From positions 221,706-285,705 of the forward strand of contig WIDE01000016.1 of the NCBI GenBank assembly GCA_015039315.1: a stretch of DNA of 64,000 nt, written 5' to 3'. Position numbers and translations under genes: made by a program. The stretch's first letter is position 1. Each line of letters opens with the position of its first letter. A model generated the notes under the pieces. The model was given only the letters and a program-made list of their open reading frames with translations. It did no database searches and was not told the origin of the DNA. Positions 23,412 through 36,201 of this stretch are shown piece after piece. Source of the DNA: Clavulina sp. PMI_390. Its lineage: Eukaryota; Basidiomycota; Agaricomycetes; Cantharellales; Hydnaceae.

Positions 23412-26400
23412 GGTGGAGACAGGGGGATGCTGTATGATGGAAGCCGAGAGACGTGACGTGGCTGGAGAGTGTGCGGGGGGAGAGATCTTGTGGGATGTGG
23501 GTGGTAGGAGGAGGAGAAGAAGAAGGAAGAAGAAGAACAAGTATACAAGTAGTAGTCGAAAGAGAGCTCGAGCCACGATCAAACAAACATGAGGCCACTC
23601 TTTTCAAAGCAAGCGAAAACCTATATAATCACGCCTGGAGTGGGGGTGGATACACAAAACTGCCATGGCTTCGGGGCACATCGTGGCATTCGCAGACGTT
23701 CTGGGCGGGCCGACGAGTCGCAAGCCCCAAGAACGCGCCTCTGCGCGCCCGCCGATCGACAAAAATGTGCGGTAGTATTACGGGCGAGACCCCGGCAAAA
23801 ATGTTGAGGCTTAGGCACAACTCGAGTGCGCCAGAGCCTCAGCACCATCGCTGGGATGTGTGTTCCAGTGGCTTCCCCGTTCCCGTCTCACAAAGTTCCG
23901 TCTCCAAGTTTTGGACAAGTTTCGGAACGACGACAACAGAAAATCAGGGAGGCCGGCGGCGACGAATCGTAATTCATCTGCAATACACCCAGAATGGAAG
24001 TGCTCCCTTTGACTGTTCTCTCTTCCCATAGTCACTAACAGCTGCCGCAGACGGACTGTGTGTTTCGTCATGGCCCCCACAAGCTGGCGCATTTGCTACG
24101 GCCCCTGTGCATCATCGTCACAATCCCATGTTGGCATATGTGCGGCATCCTCCTCCTGCATAGACGCGTGAAAACAAGCGTCGGAATATATGCGTTGATT
24201 GGCCTTGCACCTGTGCCTCGCAGATTCAGACTTCAAGGGCCTCCCCGGATACATGTACTCTTTGAATCTCCCCCTGTCGATCCTTTCCGAATCCTCGCTC
24301 CGAACGGTCCTAACGCGCTCCCTTTCATCTGCACACACAATCATCACGTCACGTCATGACAGATATGTAAAAGTATCAGCACTTTGGGTTGGTTGCCGGC
24401 GGTCACTTGACAGCGCAATACTTTTTCTATCTATCCCCCCCGCCCTGAGAGAGAACGAAAGAAAAAGAAAGAGAGGCTTGATTGAAGAAGGCTAATAAAA
24501 GCTGCGGGCCCTCCTCTAGCAGCAGAGGCCCAGACACTGTGGCTGACAGGGTCCAGTCCATCCCCATACAAACGGGGATTCAGAATATGCATGGGTTCAC
24601 GATTCCCGAAAAGAAAGACCACGACAAAAAGTTGGGAACTACATCTGTATGGAGAAATGTGAGGGAGAAAAAACAAAAAGGAGCAATAGATGGATTAAAT
24701 AAAAAAAAAGATCCGAGCACAGTGGTTGTAACAGTCAGCTGGCCGACCCACCACCCACCCTCCATTAATGGAAGCCCCAGAAGCGAGACCCCCACGATGC
24801 GAGTAAGCACAGTTGCGCGAGGGTTCCGTAGAATCGACGGCGGGCACCGGAAACAGTCTCCCCGCCCCACCTCGCGGACACGCGTTCTCGCATGAACACA
24901 AAAGGATATGGATGGGGAGGGGGTTCTAGAACGAGAAACAGCGCCCGAAAACGTGGGGAGGAGCAGGGAAAAGAACTTCCGACAAGGAGCCGCCGGGGCG
25001 TCGCCCGGAAGAAAAAGCTTGATGGGTTAATTAAGTGATTATGCACTCCCCACATTCATGAGCTGTCAACTCAGGCACTTGCTGATCGGAGAGAGAATTC
25101 ACAAAAGTTTACTGATAACGCATTGTTGAGGTTAAAAAATTTTATTGTCGATAGGAGAGAGTTGTTCGGGATTGTGCGGTAGTATGGCTCCCTTCAGATT
25201 TCTCTAGACCCACCATCCAATTTGGATATGAATACATTGTTCATGTGGCACCCCGTGGGCGGAGCGAGCCGTGTGAATGGTAATACAAGGGTTTGAACCA
25301 TCGATTTGTCGATTGAATGCCGATAACAAGACCCATTTAAACTGTCGACGGTACCGCGCTTATATTCACAAATCAAGCAGGAGAGAGAGAGGACCCCAGT
25401 TGTTGGTCAGATAGTATCCTTGGCATTAACAGTGTCAAGCAAAAGCCGTGGGATATGACGATTTTTTGAAAAAAGAGGAACTGCCGCAAAATTGTGTCCT
25501 TGGTTATGAGGCAGGTTTTTTGGGGGCGAGGTGCAGAAAACCAGGGGGGCTGTGATCCCGTTAGGCGGGCAGGGTGTATACAGATGTGTCAGGAGACGCT
25601 GGTGTCCGCATGGCACGCGGAAGAGAGAGAAAAGGGCACGTCTCCACGATGGCATTCACGCGCGTATGAAGTTGGTTCGCGCACGTGGAAGCACCAGCTA
25701 ATAGGGCCAACCAAGCTCACGCCAAAAAAAAGACATTCATAGAGCCCTAGATCACAAGTGTGCCATGAGAAATATGGGAGCTCAGCCAGCAAGGGTCCTC
25801 TGAGCTACTGGTGGCGGAGGCTAGACGCATCTACACCCACTGACTTATCGGCGGTTATCGCGAGTCTCACAGATCGTGTCCGGTAGCAGTGTGTGTGCGT
25901 GCTGCAGTCAGTTGTATAGAGAACGCGTACGTCACGCGTGCACCCCACATCTTGAGAAGGTTGAGGGTAGACCCTGACGCACAGCGGCTATTGCCCGAAT
26001 GTCGCGTTAGAGCAAGTGGCCGTAAATCAGAACTCCTGAGCTATTCAGATAGCAAGGGCTTGGGAGGGGAAAGGGGGAAACGGCGGCCCTGCTTGACCTC
26101 CGATCGCTTTCCTCCCCCCTTCTTATATACGGGAACCCACGGTCAGTATTGCCGACGTGTAGGATCTGCAGATGACGATCGGTAGTTATTACTGCCGAGT
26201 TTTCGCGTTGCACAAGCTGCAGAAGCGTTGCTGATGATTGCCCGCACTCTATGAGAGGGCAATAGTGTGTTTATTGGGGTACTGCAGCTGCAAATCTCGC
26301 GTATCCTTACCAATCGAGTAATGTCAAAAGCCTGTTAATCGATCACGCAGTCATGGATGATCTTGGGCGATCCGTGACTTTACAGTCATTATCAAGATCG

Positions 26401-26922
26401 ACACCACCGCCACCTGCCCCCTCCACACACTGACGAATAAGCTTCTCGCGCGGTTGTATTTGGCATGTAATGGTTTTGATTGATTGAGAATGGGGGCGAT
26501 ATGAACGCAAGCCAACGCGACGACTCGGGACAGGGAGGTGTACGACGGTATTGCAACACTGATATGACATAGCCAGCGTGGTGAGCAGGATGCTGCCTGA
26601 TGACCAGCGAGCTATGCGAATTGATGACACAACAACAACGAGCATGAAAGCAGACATAAAAAAGAAACGCGTGAGCGAGTCAAATGGGAAACTGGGTTCA
26701 AGAAAGTGGTAATACATCACCAAGCAACGTTGGTGGGGTAGGCTGAATGAGTCGGGAAAGCTGCGCAAAATGTGATGTGACAATGGGTATACTTGAGTAC
26801 AATTGGAATATGGTGTTGGAGTGATCCGATGTCAGCGCCCCCGATAACATGGAATCACACAATGAAAAATGGGAAATAAGTCAAAGGGGATGAAACAAAA
26901 ATGTGCGTGAAAGTGACGACGT
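23412..26922. other. Gene-poor region between zinc-finger genes A and B
   Basis: 3.5 kb with no supported gene. It includes the CT-rich leader and distal promoter of gene A, and toward 26.9 kb the 3' region of gene B. Several segments are purine-rich on the plus strand (24.42-25.0 kb, 26.6-26.9 kb), which inflates open frames without coding meaning. Confidence 0.45.
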
Positions 26923-28174
26923 TTACCGCTGCAAGGGCAAACGAGGGCAGGTATCGTGGCTTATACTTCTACCAGTTGGGCCACGATTGAGGTTCATAGG
27001 AGGGAGTGGCGCTGGGCCAGCAGGCGGCCAGGATGGGGCTGGCAGGTTGAGGGATGCGATGGACGGTAACCACTGAGAGGAATTTGAGCGGAACGAAGGT
27101 TCTGAATATTCGCGTGGTACAGGTGACACAGCATTCTTGACAGGATACATTGGAGGGGAGAAAGGTGCCAGAGTATGGGTGGGTTCGCGGGAGGAAGAGA
27201 AAGATGAACGCGGAGTGGGTAGTGGTGCTGGTGACGTCGACAACATGGGTGGCGTTTGAGCAGGATCGTAGTCGTCACCGCCAATGCCCGGCTTGGTTCT
27301 TCGCAGCCCTGGCGGTGCTCGATTAGGAGAGTTGGCACTGCTTGAACGCGTCGAAGTAGGATAGGCGGCCTCGGCTTCTCGCGAATCATCGTCTTCCCCT
27401 TCAGGCCTGATTATCGCCGAATGAAGTCCGCCATAACTCGGGTAAGCATTCATGTCCAAATTGTCGCCTGTAGTGAGCTGGGGGCTGTAGCCCATACGAT
27501 CATCCGGTGGAGGGGTTATGGAATACATAGCCGGGTCCATGAATGAGCCACCCCTCGGAACTAGGTCGGGCGCTGAGTCCGCGAGATAATGCGGTTTGAT
27601 TGGTGCAGGGGATCCCAGGACCCGTTCGCCATACGAAACAGAGATGAAGTCACTTTTTGCGCCTCTACAGGAGCGAGAATGTCGGTAAAGGTTCGACGTA
27701 GTGGCGAACTGTGATGCCAGGCGATGGTGTCATCGTGAATCCCCCAGACAACGTGTGTTGTTTGGCGCCAGTGGCCAGCAGACAAAGAATTTTGCCTTCG
27801 GTCAGTTGCGGATGGCATTGGATAATGCAAGATAAGATCCTCACCCGTTTCTGTTTGCAGACGGGGCACAAATGAGCTGAAAAAAAAAGCCACCAATGTT
27901 CGAGGTCAGGAACTCGAACTAGGTCGAGATCAAGTCGACGAAAACCCACGTCGCTCTCCCGTATGAGTGTGATTATGCTATAACTGCCGTCAGATCTCTG
28001 ATCGGGACAGGTTAGCAGGGGTCATGGGCTCACCTGAAGCAGAGCTGACGGACGATCAAACGCGCGGTCGCAAACTTCACAAACATGAGGTTTTGGCCGA
28101 CCATCCTGCTTGTAATTCTGTCGCTGCCTACGCGATCCGCCACCGTTGGGGGTGTAAAACTCGAACGTCACCAT
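26923..28174 (-). CDS. Two-finger zinc-finger protein B (C2H2 + C2HC, 328 aa)
   Basis: Paralogue of protein A. Exons 28034-28174, 27950-27977 (28 nt), 27845-27876 (32 nt) and 26923-27708 sum to 987 nt in phase. Finger 1 is HVCEVCDRAFDRPSALLQH with NHTH following, then TGER-P. Finger 2 is LCPVCKQKR joined to FATTSNLYRHSRSC, again C-x2-C-x13-H-x3-C. The intron inside finger 2 falls between Arg and Phe, a different place from the GC-AG intron of gene A. The C-terminal region is Pro/Ser-rich and disordered (SPAPLPTPRSSFSSSREP and similar). Expected to be nuclear and to bind DNA. The function is not predictable beyond that. Confidence 0.85.
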
Positions 28175-31100
28175 GTTTTTGGGGGGTGCTGTGTCGTACA
28201 TGGTGGTGGGATGGCCTGCTGGAGGTTACGGTACCAATCTCCACACGAAGGACTCCAGGACCCGGAGCGATGCGATCACCGAGTCAATTGCGGGTACGAT
28301 CAATCAAGAGCTGGCTCTGAAATTGAAATCTCAACGGAGAGATTTGCAGTTTTCCATACTTAGACGAGCTTCATCAAAGGCACGACGGTCTCTCACACGG
28401 CGGGCTTTCAGAAAAAAAAAAACGCCTGAATTTGAGCCCGACTCAATGGTTCAACGTACGATCTCCTCAGTGCCCCCGAATCATATCAAACCCAAGAGGC
28501 TCTATTGCCTTCCCTCCCTTTGGAATAAGCGCGTCACGCTTAGCATCCGCCTGATGCAGTTGCCGATCGTCAATTATTGCTCAATGAGTCGAGGTCTGAC
28601 GTTCTAGCTCTATTGACGCCAGAGGCTCCCATTCAATAAATTTACATGAAAGAAGCGGATTTACATACTCCGAGAGCGAAAAAAAGGGTCCTAATGAACG
28701 ACGCTGCTTTTGGCAGCATCGCCACGGTCCGGACTTGTCCGTCCACCCCAACTCAAAGCATGCAAAGGCAGGCGATGGTGCAGCTTTCGGTAAGAAAATA
28801 AATTGGCTTTTGCCTTGGGGAATAGTGATGTCACCCTCAGCTCTATCCACAAACAGCGAGCACAAAGCAGATCAGGGACGTCGAAAGCACAGCGGTGTCT
28901 CATTGCCCGTGGGCAATTGCAGTCATTTGCCTGAATTGTTCGGGTGCGGAGGATCAGCCAAGGAAGGAAACGACAATCCTCCTGCACCGAGGACGTCGAT
29001 CTGCAAAGGGTAGGGGGCGGCAAGAACGGTTTATGCGCAGGACATGCCAAGGCCCTGAGTTAGCGTAAAATTAAGCATAAACGTGGATCGAGGTGCCCTC
29101 GGGAGGATGAGCAAGCGGCAGGGCCAATGCATGATGTGGAAAACGTAAATACGAGGAACGAGATACTACAAAAGCCGGAACATTCCATGATTACTATAAC
29201 TTTATATAGTGCGTTTCTGGTGAGAAAGGAGATAACATCAAGCGACAAAGCAGTGCCTTTTATCAGCCTAGTTTTGCTGTGAGATCCGCAGAGAGTCCAG
29301 AACACGAGTGGTGGTCAAAACAATCCACTTCACTGGTTCTAGCGGATTTTCATATACCATTCCCAATGAGATATTGATCGAAGATTTCTCGTCATATGTG
29401 AAACAAGGATGGCTACGAAGTAATCCCTGAAGCTTGTCATAGATCCCCACGCGATGCCCCAGGTCGAACAAGCTGCTACAGCAATCTCGGGACAGGGGGG
29501 CAGGCAAAATTGGCCTACGAGTGAGCTGGACGAGCTTCCTGAGCAGTTGGCTAGACCCTGAAGGCGATGAGCAAGTCTCACAACTGGAGATTGCTTGAGC
29601 TGACCAACTAGTCCATGATGATTAGGGGTTCGTGCGAGGGAGAACTATGGTGAATTTTGGATGGAATGTCTGCCATTGAGAGTGACGCAGGCGCAGATAG
29701 TCCTCCCCTGTGTTGGAGAGCTGGCGGTCTGTCTGTGCATATAATTGAGGCTCAAAGGCTCTTTTGGAGTATTTCACCATTTTCCAGGCAGCCGGAATTA
29801 TGTGGCAGGTGTGGGAAATTATAAAATAAACAAGGGACACTTCCTATACGCTGCTGTAATGAATCGAGTGAAATATATCTGTCCCTACGCTGGTCCAATC
29901 GAGGTCGAGGACGTTTGATTGAAACTCTGGTCTCAAGGTGCGGAGGAACGTAGATCAATAGCAGACGTCGTAGAGAAAGTGGTATATGAAGGTGTGGCCC
30001 AGAGTGCGACAGCTTCAGAGTGCTCATGATGGGAGTAGGAAGGTATGGTGTATCAGCATGAGCCCAAGGTTCTAGAGAGCAGATAAGTGTCGAATGGGAT
30101 ACAAGGATATCTGGATTATGATTCCCAAGGATTCTATGGAGAAGAGTATGATCAGCTTCATCGGGTAGGCTCTTGGCTATTACTGGACATTTTGTTATGG
30201 TCGAGGCCGTGACCAAACAAAATGACGTCTTCCCATGAAATCTTTTGTGAACGCCCAAGGACAAAGGACAGCGACGGGAAAATAGAAGGGGCTAATTTCG
30301 CCTCGACAGACCCACTATATCCTCCTATCTACTACTAGTTGTCTGCTAGTGACCCAAATGAGGCTATAAATGGAAAGCTGAGGCTTTTGCTCCAGGGGGA
30401 TAGGGAGCACTCTACTGAGGATCCGCGAGATTTCTCCTTTAAATACTCTCGCTTGGGCCGAGACTTCAGGATAATGGCAATGTGGGTCGTTTATTCATTC
30501 GTTCCCCGCGATCGCGAGCTACTTGGGCTCGATCTTCACCTCAACAGCTTCTTTTGCTGGCAACTCTCATGCACTTGTCTATCACAGTCGTATAACTCAA
30601 AACAATCATCTCTCGAGTGCGGCCTTGCGACACCATAAACTACCTTGGTTGACAGCCATGAGTATGAACGAGGACACGATGCCCGACGCTTTCTGTGCCA
30701 GCTGATGATCCCGTCCGAATGAGGAGTGAGAACGTTGTGATGAACAGCCGTCTCGCGCTTCCAGAGCATCATGCTCAAATGCCGGTAAACTGGAAGTAGA
30801 AGGCACAGGTGTATTATTGCAATTGTTGCAGTGCCTCATGATGGCACAAATTTCATAGTGATGGGCTCGGTTGCAATAAACCATTCAATACCGCTCTGTG
30901 GGGCGCAGAGCTCATAGTCTGACGCGCCTCCCCAAGATAAGAGCGATAAAAATTCGCCTTCACCTCTTCCCGCTAAGTCCCGTGCGTCGGAGACACAAAG
31001 AAGTTCGACCGCATGAGTGAGCACACGTGTTTGACCCCCATTTACCTACTATCACTCAAATTCCAGCATGCTAGCTTCCCCTAATTGCATTGCCACCCTG

Positions 31101-32747
31101 TCTGGTGGTTCCTACTGATTGATCAATGCCTTGTTCCAATTACAGCACAAGCCCTGATCACAAGTGTACGAAGGTGCATTCGCTGTGAAGCCTTTTCATT
31201 CTCGCCAATCGGGTGTGTACCACGCGTGTCTCTCCTACATATTGTGATTGCTCGCGTCTTTTTTGCCCTTCTGATTCGAATGCAATCCGGTCTGGACCTC
31301 TTGCTCTGTTCGAAAAGGTAAGGTTATCATGCTTGAATGCAATTCTCATTCTGCATTCCCATGCTGCCTACAGCATGCTCTGACCTCACTGCTGTGCTTC
31401 GTCCTCGAAGAACGACACTGAACATGCCGTTCGCAAAAGTGGTATCATTATCCGCTAATATCCAGCGCTGATACTGGCCAACGGCCACACATGGTGCCTA
31501 GACCGGGCTCCTATGTGTGCAGCTTCAACTCTCGGGCTCGTCTCGAGCCTTCCCACCCGGTTGTGTTCTCACTCACCGACCGCTTGTATCAACCGCCAGA
31601 GGGGCCTCGAGCCTTTCGAGGGGTAAATGAGCACGATGGCAGACGCTCGCTAAAGCGGTTGATCTACAGACACGTGTAGAACCCAGAGGGCAATTCAGCA
31701 GCAGCTTCCTGTAACCAGTGACGAGCTGGATGAACGAGGCCGCAATTTTGCGTCACGTTGAGCGAGGCGCGAGGTTTCCCAGGTTCAATTCGTCGTATGG
31801 GTCGTACAATGAAAGCCGCTATTCGCTGGACAGCTTGAGGGTGATAAAGGGTCTTTATGAACGACATTGCGCCAAACCGGGATCGACGCGGGCCGGACGT
31901 GTCCGCGAGCTGGGTCCCTATTTACACCTTGACGACGGTAAGGAAAAGGGTGTGGTGGCTGAGGATGCAAAGAGCAGCGTAATTATGGCGTCGGAAGAAT
32001 GCCGTCCAGAGAAGCAGGGTACATCGCCTCTCATTGAACAATTGGCCGCGCACAACGCCTGCTCGTGGACTGGAGAGTCACGGGCGCTCTACATGCCATG
32101 ACCAATCCTGCCGGGAATTGTCGCATGAGGAAAGAACTAGTGGGCTAGACCGAGAACGCGCTGACAGGAAACCTAGACATATTTCACGGGACAAGATGGA
32201 CACGGGCTCAGCGGCGATGGCATGCGTATATTTCCGAGAACCTTCCTATGCCATGTGTGAAGGTGCAGTGACGAGTTTGTTCGGGCACCATACAGTGAGG
32301 AGCAGTACACGAGCAGATTCGCGAATCCTCCTGTACTGAGGATGATTCTCGCATACAGCCCGGGCAAGTCGCCAACGATCAAATGATGAACAAAATAAAG
32401 ATTCGATAAATAAATACAGTAATCGGAAAAAACGGGTCATAATTGTAGACGCGATGATGGGTTGGGGTTTTACAACGCAACGGCGCGATCAACGATTGCC
32501 ATGCTCATAGGTGTACATGAAGGATGACGCATGATGAAAGTTAGAGCGGGAGCATTGCATAGGAGCCATGATTGAAGAGCGCGCGAATATAGGAATAAGT
32601 GAAGGGAAACGCAACAAATGATGGCGATGGAGTCCAAAAGACGGCAGAAGCACAGCTCCAAGCGAACCAGAACCAAAAAGAGTGAAAAGAATGCAGAAAA
32701 CCACGAAGCGAATGGATGAGAAAACAACAAGCAAGACAAAGCGGCCG
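28175..32747. other. Gene-poor region between zinc-finger genes B and C
   Basis: 4.6 kb, the longest gap in the window. One coding-like minus-strand segment near 29.3-29.6 kb is listed separately; other open frames (for example 29752-30264 minus and 31718-32101 plus) show no motif. The end near 32.5-32.74 kb is purine-rich on the plus strand and is probably the 3' UTR of gene C. Confidence 0.4.
29268..29621 (-). CDS. Possible last exon of an unrecognised gene
   Basis: A 118-codon open stretch on the minus strand ending in TAG. It reads like protein in its second half (SLFDLGHRVGIYDKLQGLL, then WIVLTTTRVLDSLRI), with low-complexity Ser only at the start. There is no ATG in the segment, so it would need upstream exons; candidates lie near 29.7-30.26 kb, but I could not join them in phase. 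No family recognised. It may be a remnant. Confidence 0.22.
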   Translation of the reverse strand, partial: SSWTSWSAQAISSCETCSSPSGSSQLLRKLVQLTRRPILPAPLSRDCCSSLFDLGHRVGIYDKLQGLLRSHPCFTYDEKSSINISLGMVYENPLEPVKWIVLTTTRVLDSLRISQQN

Positions 32748-34025
32748 TCATTGTGATGGATACCGAGTTGCGTGGCGAGCTGGATCGTACGCGTCCTCTG
32801 GAGGGCTATTCCCGGTCTGATGAGGGGGAGGCCGTAGCTCTTGGGGAAAGCGGTCTGACGGGTTCATGGGGGTTGGGAAGTAAGAATATGGCTGAGGAGG
32901 ATGAGCGCCTGGGAGGGCCCCACCGATGATAGGCTGAGGTGGTCCGACCTGCTGGGAAGGAACAGGCACCTCACCCACCATCACGGGAGCGACAGGACCC
33001 AAAGAATAGTCAGGTCGAAGCGACACACCGCCTGCAGCTATACTGGACGTGGAAGGCCAGGTTTGGCGCGGTTGCCTTTCCTCCATACTCTGAGATATTG
33101 GCTCGGAGGACAGAGTTAATTGGGAGAGAGACGGAGGTTCATACTGTGGTTGATTTATCCGCCGTGATGCCATACTCGAAGATGACGATGCGCGTTGAGT
33201 GGGAGGTGTGCCAAAGGAAGCGAGAGGCACTCCGCTAGGTTCCTGGAGATGACGTCGGTGAGAAGCTTGCATGAAAGTAGCGTTTGTGGTGGGTGGAGGA
33301 GACGTCTGTGACGCATTATTGGGGACGTTCCGGGAGGAATTAATGGGAGGGAGCGTCAGATCCGCTTCAGAGCCGCCACCCCAAGACCCAGAGGTCTGGA
33401 CCGACTGAATGTCTGGAAGGGCACGCGGATCGTCCCAGCGATCTCTTTGGTATGTGCTCGGAGGGTTAAGGGGAGCGGCTCCCCCGCCCTCTGCGATCAC
33501 CGCAAGACCCGTGGTGTATCTTCTCGCTCGTGACGATGGATCAGAGGTGGAGGGCGCATTGGGGTCAGATGCGGCATTATCTGGCTCCTCGGTTCTGTCG
33601 GGATTGCACTTGCAAGTACGCTCGTGCCTGTACTGGTTGCTGGCGGTTGTGAACGATTTCTCCTGACAAAGACGACACAGAAACGCTGGAACAGCAAGCG
33701 ATAGAGGAGTCAGTAGATGAAACGAGCCTTCGTAAGCGCCCGAAACTCACGTCTTTGGTTCGTGTGGACCACCATATGCTAGGGAAATCGGTGATTAATG
33801 TCAGTATCAGTGCACTGAAGCAGTCGATGACCACAAGTGGGGAACGCGAAGACTCACGTTGTCAAGTGTACTCTGGCGGTCGAACGACTGGGTGCAGTGA
33901 GTGCACTGATGTCGTCGGCCCGATGAGACGGGAGGGGTGTGATACTGCGCCTTCCGTCGGTCGACGCGAGGCGCGTCTGGTCCTTGGTAGTGCTCGAATT
34001 CTACGGGATGCCCAGAGTCAGACAT
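32748..34025 (-). CDS. Two-finger zinc-finger protein C (C2H2 + C2HC, 377 aa)
   Basis: Third member of the local family. Exons 33858-34025, 33751-33778 (28 nt) and 32748-33685 total 1134 nt in phase. Finger 1 is HQCTHCTQSFDRQSTLDNH with MVVH. The linker is TNQR-P instead of TGER-P. Finger 2 is FLCRLCQEKSFTTASNQYRH then ERTC, with no intron inside it. The rest is disordered and Pro/Ser-rich (for example QVGPPQPIIGGALPG). The start is the ATG of MSDSGHPVEFEHYQG; an upstream in-frame ATG (34145) is less likely because the other two paralogues also begin close to finger 1. Probably a nuclear regulator, more diverged than A and B. Confidence 0.85.
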
Positions 34026-36201
34026 GGTGGGGGTCGTGGAGAAGGGGATGACGAAGGTATGAGCGCACCTTGGATCTTTTAAATCGCGCCGGACCCTTCG
34101 ATATTCACGAAGCAAGCAAGAGAGCACACCGTATGGGATGGGCATGGCTGAGTGTAAAGAATGGCCCCGTTGGATCCAGACTCCATAGTGCCGTGCAGAT
34201 CACGGACTTGAGATTCCCTATCCATGCCTAAAATTGACATCTGAGGCAAGAAACCTGAGGACGGAATGACTAAAGCGCGGGGAAATATGCTCAATATTCA
34301 CCACGAGGGAGAAGTGTAATTGAGACAATAATAGCATTCTACTAACTGGCTGGTTCGAGAAAACGCGTTTGTTGACCGAGAGCTACGCCAAGTAAATCAT
34401 GGACAGACTAGGAATATTCGAGCCTTCGCGCTGGAGATGGTAGGAGGCAGGCCACACCCATCAGGCTCCGGAGCGGAGGCCGTAGCACGCGCCCGAGGCC
34501 ACACAGCAGCCTCGAAGGAAGGAAACTGGTGGGTTCTAATGTGATTCATGGCGTTTCTGGACCGCGCGCACTGTATATTGGCGACACGAGATCGCTGGAA
34601 GAGCAGGTTGAACATGAACACGAGGTGTGGTCGAGCTATAAGCGCCGAACATATGGGTCCCCTCCCTCCATCGCTGATAACACACAAAGATTGCGGGTAT
34701 CATCGATGTGGCAATTATCCCCCCTCCCTTGCGGATAATCCACTTTGGCTATAATAATGATCGCTGCATGGTGAGCCGCCTCCTTGAAAGCACTCCTACT
34801 TTGTACACGGCTTCAAGCTTCGAATGGATTTGCCATGCCATGGCATTGAACAATACGTCCTTGTCATCGGGCGATGCGCCACCCTCGTTCGCCGTCGTGT
34901 CCGTCGAACGTTGTCTTGTCTACACGAGTGAGGACCCTTTTTTTACAGTTCTCCAGCTCCCTGATTGTAGATGCCAAAACTGAAAAATGATTGCCCAAAT
35001 TATCATTCATTCCATTGCGAACGCATGTCGCGTGTGTGTCGAGAGGATGTTATCATCAGATCGAGCATCATTCGCTAAACTGGCTAGCTTTGTCCCTCGC
35101 CCGCCACCGAGCCTCCCGGCGCGGTCGAGGGTTAGTAGCCTCGGCCATGCATAGAGCGAGGCTAATGAGTGTCGATCAATCAGGCGAAACATCTTGCGCC
35201 GCTCAAGGTGGAATCCTGCACTGTACTCCCAACCCCTTGCGACATTGGCATGGCCACAATTACATTTTTGACGTTCATTGGACGCGGACACCCGAGCATT
35301 TCCAGATTAGCTGCAGATGTGCTCATGGCATCGTTGTATCTGAGCGTCAATTTCTGCGCCTCAACAGGTGTGCACTGAGATCGATGGATTGCGATACATC
35401 TTCGGCAGACGTAATGCTGATCTGCCTTCTGACCGCTCGGCGCAAAAGCTCCATATTAGTCGCAGGGGGTTCTAGGCACAATCGTCAGTACATTCTCTAA
35501 TCCATTGGAAAGTCGTTCCCAAATGATAGAGCTATTGCGTTAACGTTATTGGCCATTCAGATACCATTGATCGGCTACCTACAGTTCATCCCCAACGGTA
35601 GAAGCAGTATGACGCACGGAGGCTTTGGGTCTCATATTGGCAACCGCGGTTATCAGGTGGTCCGGTGGAATAATAGCTCTTTAGTAAAGCGCAATTGTAT
35701 GCGACCACAAAGGTCTCATGAAAACACTATCCCTGTCGTGATTTTACCGCCCACACTTAGTCCTCAGGCAGGGGGGATACAACCGCCTGAGCTACTTGCC
35801 GACAGCTATGTTCTCCGACTGCTTGGCATACCAGAAAATCTGTTGGCAGTCTGGGCGGCTCTTGAGAGCAGCAATGAGCTACCACAAAAGATCTCAACAG
35901 CAAAACACGAGTTGCAGAAGAACGAGATACTGGCCCCGGTCCACAACATGGCCAAACATACCACCCTTAATGCTGGTCCCCCACCTCACGTGCCAGAACT
36001 TGAATGACTCACCTTCCCAGCTAGCATTAGCTCTTCTGACTCGACCTTTCCTCAACCATCAGGATAAACAGCAAGAGGATCGCGAGGCTTTTGATATCGT
36101 CGCTATTGTGTGGCTGTAAACGTGGGTGTTGTCTATCAATGCTCAGTGCTTTCTTCGGTCCAGATCGATCGAACCCTTTTTTGGTCCAGATTGTCATCAT
36201 T
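34026..36201. other. Intergenic
   Basis: 2.2 kb between divergent genes (zinc-finger C on minus, GNAT on plus). A plus-strand open stretch at about 35700-36007 (including LLGIPENLLAVWAALESSNE) looks mildly protein-like but has no family and no clear splice partners. Confidence 0.4.
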
